64,000 nt of DNA from an uncultured Collinsella sp. (lineage in GTDB: Bacteria; Actinomycetota; Coriobacteriia; Coriobacteriales; Coriobacteriaceae): assembly GCA_949287065.1 (NCBI GenBank), contig CASEEV010000012.1, forward strand, positions 62,001 to 126,000, read 5' to 3'. A program made the translations under genes and the position numbers. This document shows, one piece after another, positions 44,640 to 53,828 of this stretch; the stretch's first letter is position 1, and each line of letters begins with the position of its first letter. Below the pieces are notes generated by a model. The model ran no database searches and was not told the origin of the DNA. It saw nothing but the letters and a program-made list of their open reading frames with translations.

Positions 44640-45842
44640 TTACCTGATGTAGGTCCTTCTCGGGAAGCTGAGTTCGGAGAAGAGGTGCTCGGTGAGTTCC
44701 ATGAAGTAGCCGTCGGACATGCTGGCTATGTAGTCGACCACGGTTTGGTCGGGGTCGCTCTGCCAGTCATAGTCCTTGCCGTAGTACGACAGCGCGCGGC
44801 GCACGCGCTTGATGTGGTGACGGAAGATGTAGCTCGTCTCGTCGCCGGCGAGAAGGTCGGCGAGCAGCCGCTCGTACATGCGGCTAAACGCCGGCACGAT
44901 CGCCTCGGCGCACTCCCCCTCCACCGACGGCGCGCGGTAGATCTTCTCGTAGTTCTCGCGCTTGGCACGTCGCAGCTCGGCAAAGAGCTCCTCGCTCATC
45001 TCGATGCGGTCCTTGCCGTAGCTGTGCTCGATGATGTCGACCGAGGCGTGCGAGAGAATCCAGGCGTTGTAGGCGCCACCGAGCCCGTCGTCGAACTCGG
45101 AGCCGTCCATGAGCCCCGCCTCGATGGCGTCTTGGCGGTCGCGCCCCACATAGGCGATGATGTCGGAGATGCGCACCACGCAACCCTCGAGCGTACTCGG
45201 CCGCAGATGTTTGATGGCCGCCCCGCCGCGCACGTAGCAGTCCTCAACCGTAGCGTCGAACTCGTCAAAACCCGCGAGGTCCGAGAGCTCGAAGACCCGC
45301 TGCTCGTACTCGCCGTTGTGGCAGAGCACGCCGTCGAGCACCTGCAGGCTCATGTTGCGGCCGTTGAGCTTCTCGAGCACGCGCACCGAGTGCACGTTGT
45401 GGTTGAAGTGCCGCCCCGTGCGCTCGTGGTAGACCTTGTGCAGGCAGCGCTCGCCGGCATGGCCAAACGGCGTGTGTCCGAGGTCGTGGCCGAGCGCTAT
45501 GGCCTCGATAAGGTCGCCGTTGAGGCCGAGGGCAAAGCCGATGTCGCGCGCCACGCGGCTCACGAGCTGAACGTGCAGGCCGCGGCGCGAGAGATCGTCG
45601 TTGCTGCGGAACGAGAACACCTGCGTCTTGCCGTTGTAGCGGCTGTACGCGGGAGTGTGGATGATCTTCTCGGTATCGCGCACAAAGGCGGGGCGCCACA
45701 CGCTCGCAGCGTCGGAAGGGCGATCCTCGCGGCGCACGACCGCGGTGTCGCGGCAGCGGTACGGGCTCTTCCAGCCCTGGGCGCGGTCGCGCTCCATGCG
45801 CGCGGTGAGCTCGGGCGACAGGTTGTTGGGCAGATCGACCAT
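44640..45842 (-). CDS. dgt: dGTPase-like HD-domain triphosphohydrolase
   Basis: The 400-aa HD phosphohydrolase removes triphosphate from dGTP or other dNTPs. Metal-binding motifs are HTPAYSRYNGKTQVF, LGHDLGHTPFGHAGE (HD pair about 125-126), and ISDIIAYVGRDRQDA. GGGAGGTAGC precedes ATG 45842. It belongs to the short dGTPase group found in actinobacteria; substrate specificity cannot be assigned from sequence. Confidence 0.9.
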   Translation of the reverse strand: MVDLPNNLSPELTARMERDRAQGWKSPYRCRDTAVVRREDRPSDAASVWRPAFVRDTEKIIHTPAYSRYNGKTQVFSFRSNDDLSRRGLHVQLVSRVARDIGFALGLNGDLIEAIALGHDLGHTPFGHAGERCLHKVYHERTGRHFNHNVHSVRVLEKLNGRNMSLQVLDGVLCHNGEYEQRVFELSDLAGFDEFDATVEDCYVRGGAAIKHLRPSTLEGCVVRISDIIAYVGRDRQDAIEAGLMDGSEFDDGLGGAYNAWILSHASVDIIEHSYGKDRIEMSEELFAELRRAKRENYEKIYRAPSVEGECAEAIVPAFSRMYERLLADLLAGDETSYIFRHHIKRVRRALSYYGKDYDWQSDPDQTVVDYIASMSDGYFMELTEHLFSELSFPRRTYIR

Positions 45843-45965
45843 GCTACCTCCCTTAGGTACGCAACGCCCTGGCCCCCGCAACGGTGCGGCGCGTGCGAGA
45901 AGCACCGAAGAACGCGCGCCCCGGCATCCGGGTGCCGCTGACGCCGGGCCTGGCGGTCTCCCCCA

Positions 45966-46433
45966 TCATGCCACAGCGGCGAGACTCGACCCGCTCGCAA
46001 TCTGAGCGGCAACAACGAGCGCGAGCGCAAACGCCACGAACGGTATGGCGGGCAGCACGCTCTGCCTCTTCATCAAGCCCCACAGGGCGAGAAGCGCGCA
46101 GCCGCCCGCAAAGGCCACCGGCACCGAGAAGGGAAAGGCCAGCGAGACGGCGCCGACAAACTTGACGTCGCCCATGCCGAGGCCCGAGCTGCCGGTGAGG
46201 CGCCTGAAGACAAGCTCGCTCGCAAACAGAGCCGCGGCAACCGCGACTGCCCAGAGGAGACGCTGGCCGAGCGCCGCGCCCGCGAGCGCCGCCGCCACGA
46301 GGGAGACAAGCGCCAGCGCCCCGGCGAGCGCATTGGGAAAGATGCGCTCGCGCAGGTCGAACACGCAGCCTGCCGCCACGATGCCCCAAACGACCGCAAA
46401 GGCAACGTCATGCAGGCCAAGCGGCGCGAGCAT
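45966..46433 (-). CDS. A24-type prepilin peptidase domain protein
   Basis: The 155-aa membrane protein has about five to six hydrophobic segments and both catalytic aspartates of the A24 family: CVFDLRERIFPN (D26) and GLGMGDVKFVGA (GxGD, about 86-89). It lacks the N-terminal methylase domain of bifunctional enzymes. GGGAGGGCTGAGACG precedes the ATG, four bases after the upstream gene, so the two genes are cotranscribed. No pilin or Tad locus is in the window, so it acts on substrates encoded elsewhere. Confidence 0.85.
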   Translation of the reverse strand: MLAPLGLHDVAFAVVWGIVAAGCVFDLRERIFPNALAGALALVSLVAAALAGAALGQRLLWAVAVAAALFASELVFRRLTGSSGLGMGDVKFVGAVSLAFPFSVPVAFAGGCALLALWGLMKRQSVLPAIPFVAFALALVVAAQIASGSSLAAVA

Positions 46434-46437
46434 CGTC

Positions 46438-47907
46438 TCAGCCCTCCCTCACCACGAGGCAGGGCATCATGAGCCGCCCCGCAAACTCGCCGATGGTGGC
46501 GCCGAGGCCGCAGCGCGTGAAGACGCCGCCAAAGGTTCCGTTGAAGAGGAAGAGTCCCTCCATGTTGGCGTAGGCGCCCCACGCGTCGGCGCCGGCGGCA
46601 GGATCGCCGGGGATGTTCTCGGTCTGGTACTGCGGGGCGTACGCCTGCACGATGCCGCCCGTGGCGCGCATCTCGTCCAGCACGCGCGTCCATTCCTGCT
46701 CCGTGCAGTCGGCGCCGGCCACCACGCCCACCGAGTTGTAGCCCTCGCGCGGCTTGGCGATCCAGCGGTCCTTCTCGGCAAAGCGCGCAAGATCGGCATC
46801 GGGCTCCATGAGGTAGGTCGCAGGGACGTGCCGTTTGACGTAGGCCACCTCCTCAGGCGTGAGGAAGGTCTCGGCCACCGGGTCGTGCAGAATGGCAAAA
46901 ACCGTCTTGGTAGCGCAGGGCCAGGTGCGGAAGCTGCCGATAACGGGCACCCGCCCTTCCTGCGCCGCACGCATAAACGCGTCGGCGCCCGGGCAGGGCT
47001 TCTCGAGCATCTCGCTGATGACCACGCGGCGCCATACGCAGTCGATGGGCCCCTGCGCGTCGGCGAGCACGCCGGCCTCGTAGGTCAGGTCGCGGATGTC
47101 GGTGAAGCGCATCGCGATGCCGCGCTCGGCCATGAGCTCGATGAACTCGTCGATCTCGTCGCCCGAGATGCTCTCAGCGTAATCGACCACGGCGATGACG
47201 GGGCTCTCCACGGCCCCCGGCATCTCGGCGTAGCAGCCGAGAAGCGCATCGGCGCACGCGCCCATCACGTCAAAGACCTCGAGCTCAGAGGCGGGCGCAA
47301 AGGTGCGCGCCGTCTCGGTCATGGCTGCGGCGCGCGAAATCTCGGCCGTGTTGAGCATGCCCGCAGATCCGTCGGTGTTGAGCTCGCAGAACATGAAGTC
47401 GCCCGTCTCCTCGTTGAGGAAGATGTCAACGCGGGCAATAGGGATCTGCACCTCGTACGGGATGGGCACGAGCGTGGCGCGCTCCACGTCCTCGTCAAAG
47501 CCAAAACGCGCGCGCAGGCCGGGGTCCGCCACGTAGCGCGCCGTGAGCTTCTCCATGATGGTGCCCATGGTCTCGGCGATCCACGCTAAGTAGCCCGCGT
47601 CGCGGTGCGAGAAGACCTTGGGCACGAAAGCCCACGGCATGACGTCACCGTGATAGAGCGACCGCGACCCGGCAAGGTAGGCGTGCGCCCGCTCGCGCGA
47701 GGCGAGGTCGCCGCCGAGCGCCCGGGCGCGGTCGGCGTACGCGTGCTCCAAGCGCACGGCGTCGAGCGGGAGCGCGGCGGGCTCGTCCACGCGCGCAAGC
47801 ACGGCACAGGGCACGTGCCGGACGCCGGCGCGAGCATCTTTTTGGGACGGAGAAACGGAGGAGGCGGCAAACGGAACGGCTGCCGCCGAGGATGCGTCAG
47901 AGGTCAT
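46438..47907 (-). CDS. Glutathionylspermidine-synthase-like ATP-grasp protein
   Basis: The 489-aa protein has the pre-ATP-grasp and ATP-grasp pattern of the GSP synthase family: FMFCELNTDGSAGMLNTAEI, DRWIAKPREGYNSVGVVAG and a C-terminal VFTRCGLGATIGEF. These enzymes form amide bonds between a carboxylate and an amine with ATP, but no amidase domain is fused and the real substrate is unknown. ATG 47907 follows GCGAGGCGCTC; the longer frame is not protein-like. The prepilin peptidase gene follows with a 4-bp gap. Confidence 0.8.
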   Translation of the reverse strand: MTSDASSAAAVPFAASSVSPSQKDARAGVRHVPCAVLARVDEPAALPLDAVRLEHAYADRARALGGDLASRERAHAYLAGSRSLYHGDVMPWAFVPKVFSHRDAGYLAWIAETMGTIMEKLTARYVADPGLRARFGFDEDVERATLVPIPYEVQIPIARVDIFLNEETGDFMFCELNTDGSAGMLNTAEISRAAAMTETARTFAPASELEVFDVMGACADALLGCYAEMPGAVESPVIAVVDYAESISGDEIDEFIELMAERGIAMRFTDIRDLTYEAGVLADAQGPIDCVWRRVVISEMLEKPCPGADAFMRAAQEGRVPVIGSFRTWPCATKTVFAILHDPVAETFLTPEEVAYVKRHVPATYLMEPDADLARFAEKDRWIAKPREGYNSVGVVAGADCTEQEWTRVLDEMRATGGIVQAYAPQYQTENIPGDPAAGADAWGAYANMEGLFLFNGTFGGVFTRCGLGATIGEFAGRLMMPCLVVREG

Positions 47908-48067
47908 GAGCGCCTCGCAATCGGTAGATGGGCGTAGCGTTCTCTTTGTTATACCCCGAAAGCGGGCGCGCCGCCGCAGCCGGGCAAGATGCCCGGCAAG
48001 CCGTGTCCGCAACGCGTTCGCACCGCGCGCCGGCACGGGCGGCGTGCGGGAAGCGCCTTGCTCCGCT

Positions 48068-48073
48068 TATAAT
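48068..48073 (+). promoter_or_regulatory. Probable -10 box for the small membrane protein gene
   Basis: TATAAT lies 27 bp before the start codon at 48101. A matching -35 was not recognised. Confidence 0.45.
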
Positions 48074-48100
48074 GGATGCAGCCAACCTCGAGAGGGACCC

Positions 48101-48394
48101 ATGACCGAGCAGCACATCATTCCCGCCGTGCCTGAGCCGCCCGTGATCGAAAGCGCCAGCGCCTCGACCGCCTGCCAAACAAACTCGTCTAAGACGGCCT
48201 ACATCATAACCGCGGCCGTGCTCATCGTCGTAACCCTCGTCTTTGCGGGGCTCGCGGCGCTCGTGCTCGTGGGCATCGAAACCTACTACACCGTCGAGAA
48301 CGGCACCGAGCACCTCGAAGAAGAGGCGTATCCCGACTACACCCCAGAAGACGACCTCTTCTTCTATGACGGCCTGGGCACGATAAGCGCCTAG
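48101..48394 (+). CDS. Small single-pass membrane protein, 97 aa
   Basis: I do not recognise a family. A Ser/Thr/Pro-rich N-terminus of about 33 residues is followed by one membrane segment (AYIITAAVLIVVTLVFAGLA, about 34-56) and an acidic tail rich in Glu, Asp and Tyr. GAGAGGGACCC precedes the ATG and a TATAAT lies upstream, so it is probably expressed alone. The acidic tail suggests an extracytoplasmic or ion-binding role, but this is a guess. Confidence 0.7.
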   Translation: MTEQHIIPAVPEPPVIESASASTACQTNSSKTAYIITAAVLIVVTLVFAGLAALVLVGIETYYTVENGTEHLEEEAYPDYTPEDDLFFYDGLGTISA

Positions 48395-48465
48395 ACCAGC
48401 AGGGCGGGGTGTCAAGGGCGCTTCTCGCCCGGCGCCTGTGCCGACCGTGCCCCAAGCTCGATGCT

Positions 48466-49041
48466 CTAACCCAGAAGCGCCTTGAGCCCGATGAGAACGA
48501 GAACGACGCCGCCGGCAACCTGCGCGTGGGCTCCGAACCGCTCGCCCAGGCGCTTGCCGAGCTGCAGCACAAACAGGCAGCAGGCAAACGTCGTGATGCC
48601 GATCATGCCGCCGTAGAGCGCGATATTGGCCCCCGACGCGGCGAGCGACACGCCCACTACAAACGCGTCGATCGACGTTGCCACGCTTTCCATGGCAAGC
48701 TCGCCCCAGGTAAGGCGCGTCGGCGCGCATGCCTCGGGCTCGCGCAGCTCGCGCACGGCCTCGACGAGCATCTTGCCGCCCACGAAGGCGAGAATCGCAA
48801 ACGAGACGATGCCGGCGTAGGCCTCGATGAGCGGGGCGACGAGCATGCCGCCTAAGAAGCCCGCGATGGGCATGCCCATCTGAAACAGTGCGAAGAGCAC
48901 CGGCATGGCGTACTTCTTGGAGCGCGGCATGTCGGGCTCGCACAGCGTGTTAGAAAGCGTGACCGCCATAGCGTCCATGGCGAGCGCGACGCCGAGCGCA
49001 ACGCTCTGCGCGACATCGGCGAAAGAAACAGCAAGGCTCAT
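48466..49041 (-). CDS. mntP: Manganese efflux pump MntP
   Basis: The 191-aa protein has six membrane segments. The conserved AMDAMAV (about 22-28) and SIDAFVVGVS (about 124-133) Asp motifs of the MntP family are present, as are GGKMLVEA and the N-terminal CxxP-type segment CEPDMPRSKKYAMPVLFALFQMGMP. GGGAGGGTGTT precedes ATG 49041. It exports excess Mn2+. The 71-bp leader is too short for a yybP-ykoY riboswitch. Confidence 0.92.
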   Translation of the reverse strand: MSLAVSFADVAQSVALGVALAMDAMAVTLSNTLCEPDMPRSKKYAMPVLFALFQMGMPIAGFLGGMLVAPLIEAYAGIVSFAILAFVGGKMLVEAVRELREPEACAPTRLTWGELAMESVATSIDAFVVGVSLAASGANIALYGGMIGITTFACCLFVLQLGKRLGERFGAHAQVAGGVVLVLIGLKALLG

Positions 49042-49112
49042 AACACCCTCCCGTGCAGGACCTCTGCGAAACGTGTCATACGGCAAGGCGGCGGCGCACC
49101 ACCAGCCGCGTC

Positions 49113-50123
49113 TCATGGCTCAGGAGGGTTGCAGAAGAGCCTGAGGGCCTGGTCGAGGCTGTCGACAATGGCAAGCGGGTCGTCAACACCTGCGAAGAGG
49201 CGCACATAGCGGCCGTCGTCGCCGAGAAGCGCGCTCATGCGCGTAGCGCGCCCGCCCGCCGGGGCATCCCGATGAGCGCACGAACAGCGCTCGAGAAACG
49301 CCCGCGCCGTGTCGGAAACCGACAGCTCAAAGTCAACCGCGGGACCGCAGCCGTGCCTCAGCACGTTGGCGGCCACGGCATGGTCGGGGTGGCTCTTGAG
49401 GCCGGGATACGCCACGCGAGCGACCGACGGATGACAGAAAAGGTATTCGGCAAGAGCGCGGGCGTGGTCCATATGGGCCTGCATGCGCCCGGGCAGCGAG
49501 TCGAGCCCCGCCGCCAGCGCCTCGAGGTCGCCCTTGTTAAGAAGATCCGATCGCGCACCCCGCAGCAGCTCGTACGCCTCGTCAGCCAGAGGGTCCGGCA
49601 GGCGCTTGCGGCTCCCGTGCGACCGCGCGACCGCAACCGCGACGACCTTCTCGGCTATGGCGCCCGCCCCTACCCGGTCAAGCGCCTCGAAGGCAACGTG
49701 GGCGCCGAGCTCGAGCGGAGCGCACCCCACGTGCGACGGCACGGTGTTGTCGACGAGAAGCAGCGCGCCGGCTGCGCGCGCCGCGGCGCTCAGCGCCCGC
49801 AGGTCGGGTACGCGCAACCCTACGCCGCCGATGCTGTTTACCAGCCAGAACGTGCGCCCGGTAGAGGGCACGCCGCCATCGGCCTCAGGGCGCGTTGCAG
49901 CCGCAAACGCCTCCGGGCTCGGGTCGGCAACAAAAAAGAGAGACTCCCGGGGGAATCTCTCCAAAAACGCCTGCGCAAAGTCGTCGGCATAGACCACGAG
50001 TCGGTCGCTGGGACCCACGAGGCCCAGCACAGCCAGGGCGTCGGGCACATGGCGTGCCCTGATAAAGATCGCGCAACGCGCCGAGCATGCGGCGGCATAC
50101 CGCGCCTCGAGCTCCTTCTGCAC
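49113..50123 (-). CDS. Cys/Met-metabolism PLP-fold protein lacking the PLP lysine
   Basis: The fold of trans-sulfuration enzymes is recognisable from LLLVDNTVPSHVGCAPLELGAHV and the C-terminal HPSVARVAYPGLKSHPDH and VRLFAGVDDPLAIVDSLDQAL. Aligned by hand, the Schiff-base lysine of the usual SATKYxxGHSD motif is replaced: EALDRVGAG places Arg150 at that position. The N-terminus is shorter than in cystathionine enzymes (336 aa in total). It may be a catalytically dead relative or perform another PLP-independent role. The start is GTG 50123 after GGGGAGGGATCGCG. Confidence 0.75.
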   Translation of the reverse strand: MQKELEARYAAACSARCAIFIRARHVPDALAVLGLVGPSDRLVVYADDFAQAFLERFPRESLFFVADPSPEAFAAATRPEADGGVPSTGRTFWLVNSIGGVGLRVPDLRALSAAARAAGALLLVDNTVPSHVGCAPLELGAHVAFEALDRVGAGAIAEKVVAVAVARSHGSRKRLPDPLADEAYELLRGARSDLLNKGDLEALAAGLDSLPGRMQAHMDHARALAEYLFCHPSVARVAYPGLKSHPDHAVAANVLRHGCGPAVDFELSVSDTARAFLERCSCAHRDAPAGGRATRMSALLGDDGRYVRLFAGVDDPLAIVDSLDQALRLFCNPPEP

Positions 50124-50250
50124 CGCGATCCCTCCCCTGTCAGACGCTCCGGCAATAAGGACGTTTGAGTTTGCCCATTATAGCAGCTCGGGATGCGGCA
50201 GTCCGCGCGGCGCTCTTCTCGCAATCACAGGGCTCGTGGCACAGGCCCGC

Positions 50251-51630
50251 CTACGCCAGGTCCTCTCCGTTGGACTCGAAGGCGCGCTTGAACCACGCGA
50301 AGCTCTTCTTGGGCGTGCGCGCAAGATGACCCTCGCCCTCGGCGGCGTAGTCAACGTACACCGCGCCGTAGCGCTTTTCGATATCGCCGCTCGAAGACGG
50401 GATGTCGATAAGGCCCCAACCGAGGTAGCCGATCACCCGGGCGCCGTCCTTCTCGACCGCGTCCCTCATGGCCTTGATGTGGTCGCGGTGGTAGCTGATG
50501 CGGTACTCGTCGTCGATCATCGAACCGTCGGCGGGCAGCTCCTCGCGCCAGCCGATGCCGTTCTCAAGCGAGAAGACCGGCAGGCCCGTGCGCTCGTAGA
50601 TCTCGGAGAGCGTGCGGCGATACCCGAGCGGGTCGATCTCCCAGCCCCACTCGTTGGCCTCGACCAGCGGGTTCTTTACATGGCCCGCATCGCCCAGCAC
50701 ACAGGCGGGCGTGTCGGCAGAAACGCCGTCGGCCGAGAAGCACTGCGAGCGATAGTAGCTCAGGGAGGCGAAGTCGTTCTTCATGCGCGCGATGTCGGCG
50801 AGCTCGTCGGCGGTCATGTCGAGCTCGATGCCGCGGCTGCGCAGGTAGGCCGTGTAGTACGCCGGGTACCGCCCGGTGGCGCACACGTCGAGCACGAGCC
50901 AGTCGCAGAAGCGCTCGGCCTGGGTGGCGAGCAGCACGTCGGCGGGCGCAGGGGTTGCCGGGTAGATGGGCGTGAAGGCGCACATGCCGCCGATCTTGCA
51001 GTCGGGGTAGTTCTCGTGCAGGTAGTTGCACACGCGGGCATGGGCGACCATCACGTTGTGACCGAGCTGCAGTACCTTGGCCTCGCTGGCGGGGTCGGCC
51101 GGGTTCTCGGGGATCGGCGCGCCCGAGATGTCAAAGCCCATGGGCAGGCCGTGCAGGTTCTGCTCGTTAAAGGTGAGCCACCACTTGACCTTGGGCGCCA
51201 GGCGGTCGATCACGACCTTGGCGTACTCCACAAAGGCGTCGACCACGTGCTTGGAGGCAAAGCCGCCGAACTTCTCGGCCAGCGCAAGCGGCATGTCGAA
51301 GTGATACAGGCACACCATGGGCGCGATGCCGTTGGCGATGAGATCGTCGGCGAGCGCCTCGTAGTAGGCCAGGCCCTCCTCGTTGACCGCGCCCTCGCCC
51401 GCAGGGATAACGCGCGACCACGAGGTCTGAAAACGGTAGCAGTTCATGCCCATCTCGGCCATGAGCTCGTTGTCCTCGCGGAAACGATGGTAGCCGTCCA
51501 CGGCCTCCTCCCACGCGCCCTGCTTGTGCTCGTACACGCTCGGCCCCTTGCCGCCCTGGTGCTGGGCGCCGTCGTACTGCATGCTCGAAACCGAGTTGCC
51601 CCACAAAAACCCTTTCGGAAGCACTGACAC
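50251..51630 (-). CDS. GH1 6-phospho-beta-glucosidase
   Basis: The 459-aa retaining glycosidase has the acid/base in WLTFNEQN and the nucleophile in VFSLENGIG. The phosphate-recognition triad pattern SSSGDIEKRYGAVYVD near the C-terminus indicates 6-phospho-beta-glucosides, that is, sugars imported by a PTS. The start was set at GTG 51630, directly after GGAGAGGCTC, giving the standard VLPKGFLWGNS beginning; a longer ATG frame would add 22 unlikely residues. It ends SNGEDLA, like the two other GH1 genes. No PTS gene is adjacent. Confidence 0.92.
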   Translation of the reverse strand: MSVLPKGFLWGNSVSSMQYDGAQHQGGKGPSVYEHKQGAWEEAVDGYHRFREDNELMAEMGMNCYRFQTSWSRVIPAGEGAVNEEGLAYYEALADDLIANGIAPMVCLYHFDMPLALAEKFGGFASKHVVDAFVEYAKVVIDRLAPKVKWWLTFNEQNLHGLPMGFDISGAPIPENPADPASEAKVLQLGHNVMVAHARVCNYLHENYPDCKIGGMCAFTPIYPATPAPADVLLATQAERFCDWLVLDVCATGRYPAYYTAYLRSRGIELDMTADELADIARMKNDFASLSYYRSQCFSADGVSADTPACVLGDAGHVKNPLVEANEWGWEIDPLGYRRTLSEIYERTGLPVFSLENGIGWREELPADGSMIDDEYRISYHRDHIKAMRDAVEKDGARVIGYLGWGLIDIPSSSGDIEKRYGAVYVDYAAEGEGHLARTPKKSFAWFKRAFESNGEDLA

Positions 51631-51715
51631 GAGCCTCTCCTCTCGTCGGAATGTGTTGTTCTCGTCCACTGTCCACAAGGATACCCAACTGTGCACCCGT
51701 CACACGATCGCCCCC

Positions 51716-51846
51716 CAGCCAAAAAACGCTGTTAACGGCGGATTTTGGCATGGGGATCAAAAAGGTGTCTACCTGCAGGTTTGTATTGTTTTACCTGGTA
51801 GATAGGGGTGGACAAAAAGCGCTGTTAACAGCGTTGTTTGGCAGGG
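51716..51846. repeat. Paired GTTAAC-palindrome element, copy C
   Basis: Box 1 (51716-51751, GTTAAC at 51731) and box 2 (51809-51846, GTTAAC at 51824) are 93 bp apart centre to centre. TCTACCTG is at 51768-51775. It lies in the 315-bp gap between a GH1 gene and thrS, which otherwise contains no gene. Confidence 0.85.
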
Positions 51847-51945
51847 TCAGCCGGAACAAAAAAACGGACGCCCCAAGGAGAGGCGTCCGTTGATCCAGTC
51901 TATGGAGAAGCACGGGCCATAATGGCCGAGAAGCACGGGGCGACC

Positions 51946-53709
51946 TTAGCCGCGGCGCTCCTTGATCTCGGCGGTGATGTCGGCGATGAACTCGTCGAGG
52001 TCGCGCGTCACCGTCTCGTTGGAGCGGTCGCGGACCGACACGTTGCCGGCCTCGACCTCCTTCTCGCCGATGATGAACATGTATGGCGGACGGTCGATGT
52101 TGCGAGCCTCGCGAATCTTGTAGCCGATCTTCTCGTCGCGCTCGTCGAGGACGGCGCGGATGCCGGCGGCCTCCAGGCGCTCGGTAACGCTGCGCGCGTA
52201 GTCGCGGCTCTTCTCCGAGACGGGCAGAACCTTGACCTGGCAGGGCGCAAGCCAGGTGGGGAACTTGCCGGCAAAGTGCTCGATCAGGATGCCGATGAAG
52301 CGCTCGATGGAGCCAAAGCACACGCGGTGCAGCATGATCGGACGCTTCTTGGAGCCGTCGGCGTCCGTGTACTCGAGGTCAAAGTTGAGCGGCATCTGGA
52401 AGTCGAGCTGCACGGTGCCGCACTGCCAGGTGCGACCGAGCGAGTCCTCCAGGTGGAAGTCGATCTTGGGACCGTAGAAGGCGCCGTCGCCCTCGTTGAT
52501 GACGTAGTCCTTGCCCAGACGGTCGAGCGCCTCGCGCAGGCCGGCCTCGGCGGCGGCCCAATCCTCGTCGGAGCCCATGGAGTCCTCGGGGCGGGTGGAG
52601 AGCTCGAGGTGGTAGGTGAAGCCGAACTTCTCGTACACGGAGTCGATGAGGTTCACCACGCCCACGATCTCGTCGGTGAGCTGGTCCGGGCGCACGAAGA
52701 GATGGGCGTCGTCCTGGTTGAAGCAGCGCACGCGGAAGAGGCCGTGGAGAGCGCCGCGCAGCTCGTGGCGGTGCACCAGGCCGATCTCGCCGGCGCGGAT
52801 GGGCAGCTCGCGGTAGCTGTGCGGACGGTTCTTGTACACGAGCACGCCGCCCGGGCAGTTCATGGGCTTGATGCAATACTCCTCGTCGTCGATCACGGTG
52901 GAGTACATGTTGTCCTTGTAGTGGTCCCAGTGGCCGGAGGTCTTCCAGAGCTGCTTGTTCATGATGAGCGGCGTGGAGATCTCGACGTAGCCGGCGGCAT
53001 GGTGAATCTCGCGCCAGTAGTCGAGAAGCTCGTTCTTCAGGATCATGCCGTTGGGCAGGAAGAACGGGAAGCCCGGGGCCTCGTCGCGCATCATGAACAG
53101 GTCCATCTCGCGGCCGATCTTGCGGTGGTCGCGCTTTTTGGCCTCCTCGAGCATGCGCAGGTGCTCGTCGAGCTCGGCCTTCGTGGCGAACGCGGTGCCG
53201 TTGACGCGGACGAGCATCTTGTTGTTCTTGTCAGCCTTCCAGTAGGCGCCGGAGACGCCCGTGAGCTTGAAGGCCTTGAGGGCCGTGGTGTAGGTGATGT
53301 GCGGGCCCACGCACATGTCGATGTACTCGCCCTGCTGGAAGAACGTGATGCGCGCGTCGGGGTCAAGGTCGCCGATGTGCTCGACCTTGTACTTCTCGCC
53401 GCGCTCCTCCATGAGGGCGATGGCCTCCTCGCGGGGCAGCTCGAAGACAGTGAACTTGAGGTTCTCCTTCACGATCTTCTTCATCTCGGCCTCGATGGCG
53501 GGCAGGTCGTCCTCGGAGAGCGTCTTATCACCCAGGTCGACGTCGTAGTAGAAGCCGTTGTCGGTGGCGGGACCGTAGGCAAAGTCGGCCTCGGGATACA
53601 GGCGCTTGATGGCCTGGGCCATGATGTGCGCGGCGGAATGGCGAACGACGTGGGTCACCTCGTCAGCCGGAAGATCGGCAACATGGCCGTCGTTGTACAG
53701 TGCCTTCAT
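51946..53709 (-). CDS. thrS: Threonyl-tRNA synthetase ThrS
   Basis: ThrRS charges tRNA-Thr. The 587-aa protein has the editing-domain motif HVVRHSAAHIMAQAI, class II motif 2 RHELRGALHGLFRVRCFNQDDAHLF and motif 3 HRVCFGSIERFIGILIEHF, and the zinc ligands NCPGG and HR. It lacks the N-terminal TGS domain found in longer forms. ATG 53709 follows GAGGAAGAGGTTCCCC. The 5' leader contains a short peptide gene and mutually exclusive stems (53745-53873) that suggest attenuation. Confidence 0.95.
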   Translation of the reverse strand: MKALYNDGHVADLPADEVTHVVRHSAAHIMAQAIKRLYPEADFAYGPATDNGFYYDVDLGDKTLSEDDLPAIEAEMKKIVKENLKFTVFELPREEAIALMEERGEKYKVEHIGDLDPDARITFFQQGEYIDMCVGPHITYTTALKAFKLTGVSGAYWKADKNNKMLVRVNGTAFATKAELDEHLRMLEEAKKRDHRKIGREMDLFMMRDEAPGFPFFLPNGMILKNELLDYWREIHHAAGYVEISTPLIMNKQLWKTSGHWDHYKDNMYSTVIDDEEYCIKPMNCPGGVLVYKNRPHSYRELPIRAGEIGLVHRHELRGALHGLFRVRCFNQDDAHLFVRPDQLTDEIVGVVNLIDSVYEKFGFTYHLELSTRPEDSMGSDEDWAAAEAGLREALDRLGKDYVINEGDGAFYGPKIDFHLEDSLGRTWQCGTVQLDFQMPLNFDLEYTDADGSKKRPIMLHRVCFGSIERFIGILIEHFAGKFPTWLAPCQVKVLPVSEKSRDYARSVTERLEAAGIRAVLDERDEKIGYKIREARNIDRPPYMFIIGEKEVEAGNVSVRDRSNETVTRDLDEFIADITAEIKERRG

Positions 53710-53744
53710 GGGGAACCTCTTCCTCTAGGTGGGGGAATCGCAAG

Positions 53745-53797
53745 AAAAAAGCCCGTGCGCCCAAGGCGACGAGCGATACATGGCGCCTGTCTCGGGC
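53745..53797 (-). terminator. Leader terminator upstream of thrS
   Basis: On the minus strand GCCCG-AGACAG-GCGCC pairs with GGCGC-A-CGGGC, followed by UUUUUU. It lies between the leader peptide and thrS, so it must be bypassed for expression. Confidence 0.7.
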
Positions 53798-53828
53798 CCG
53801 TTGCGGACCATGACGATAGGACAGACGC

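Noticed and set aside
48990-49113. yybP-ykoY manganese riboswitch before mntP
   Set aside because: The leader is only about 71 bp and the conserved manganese-sensing loops are missing.
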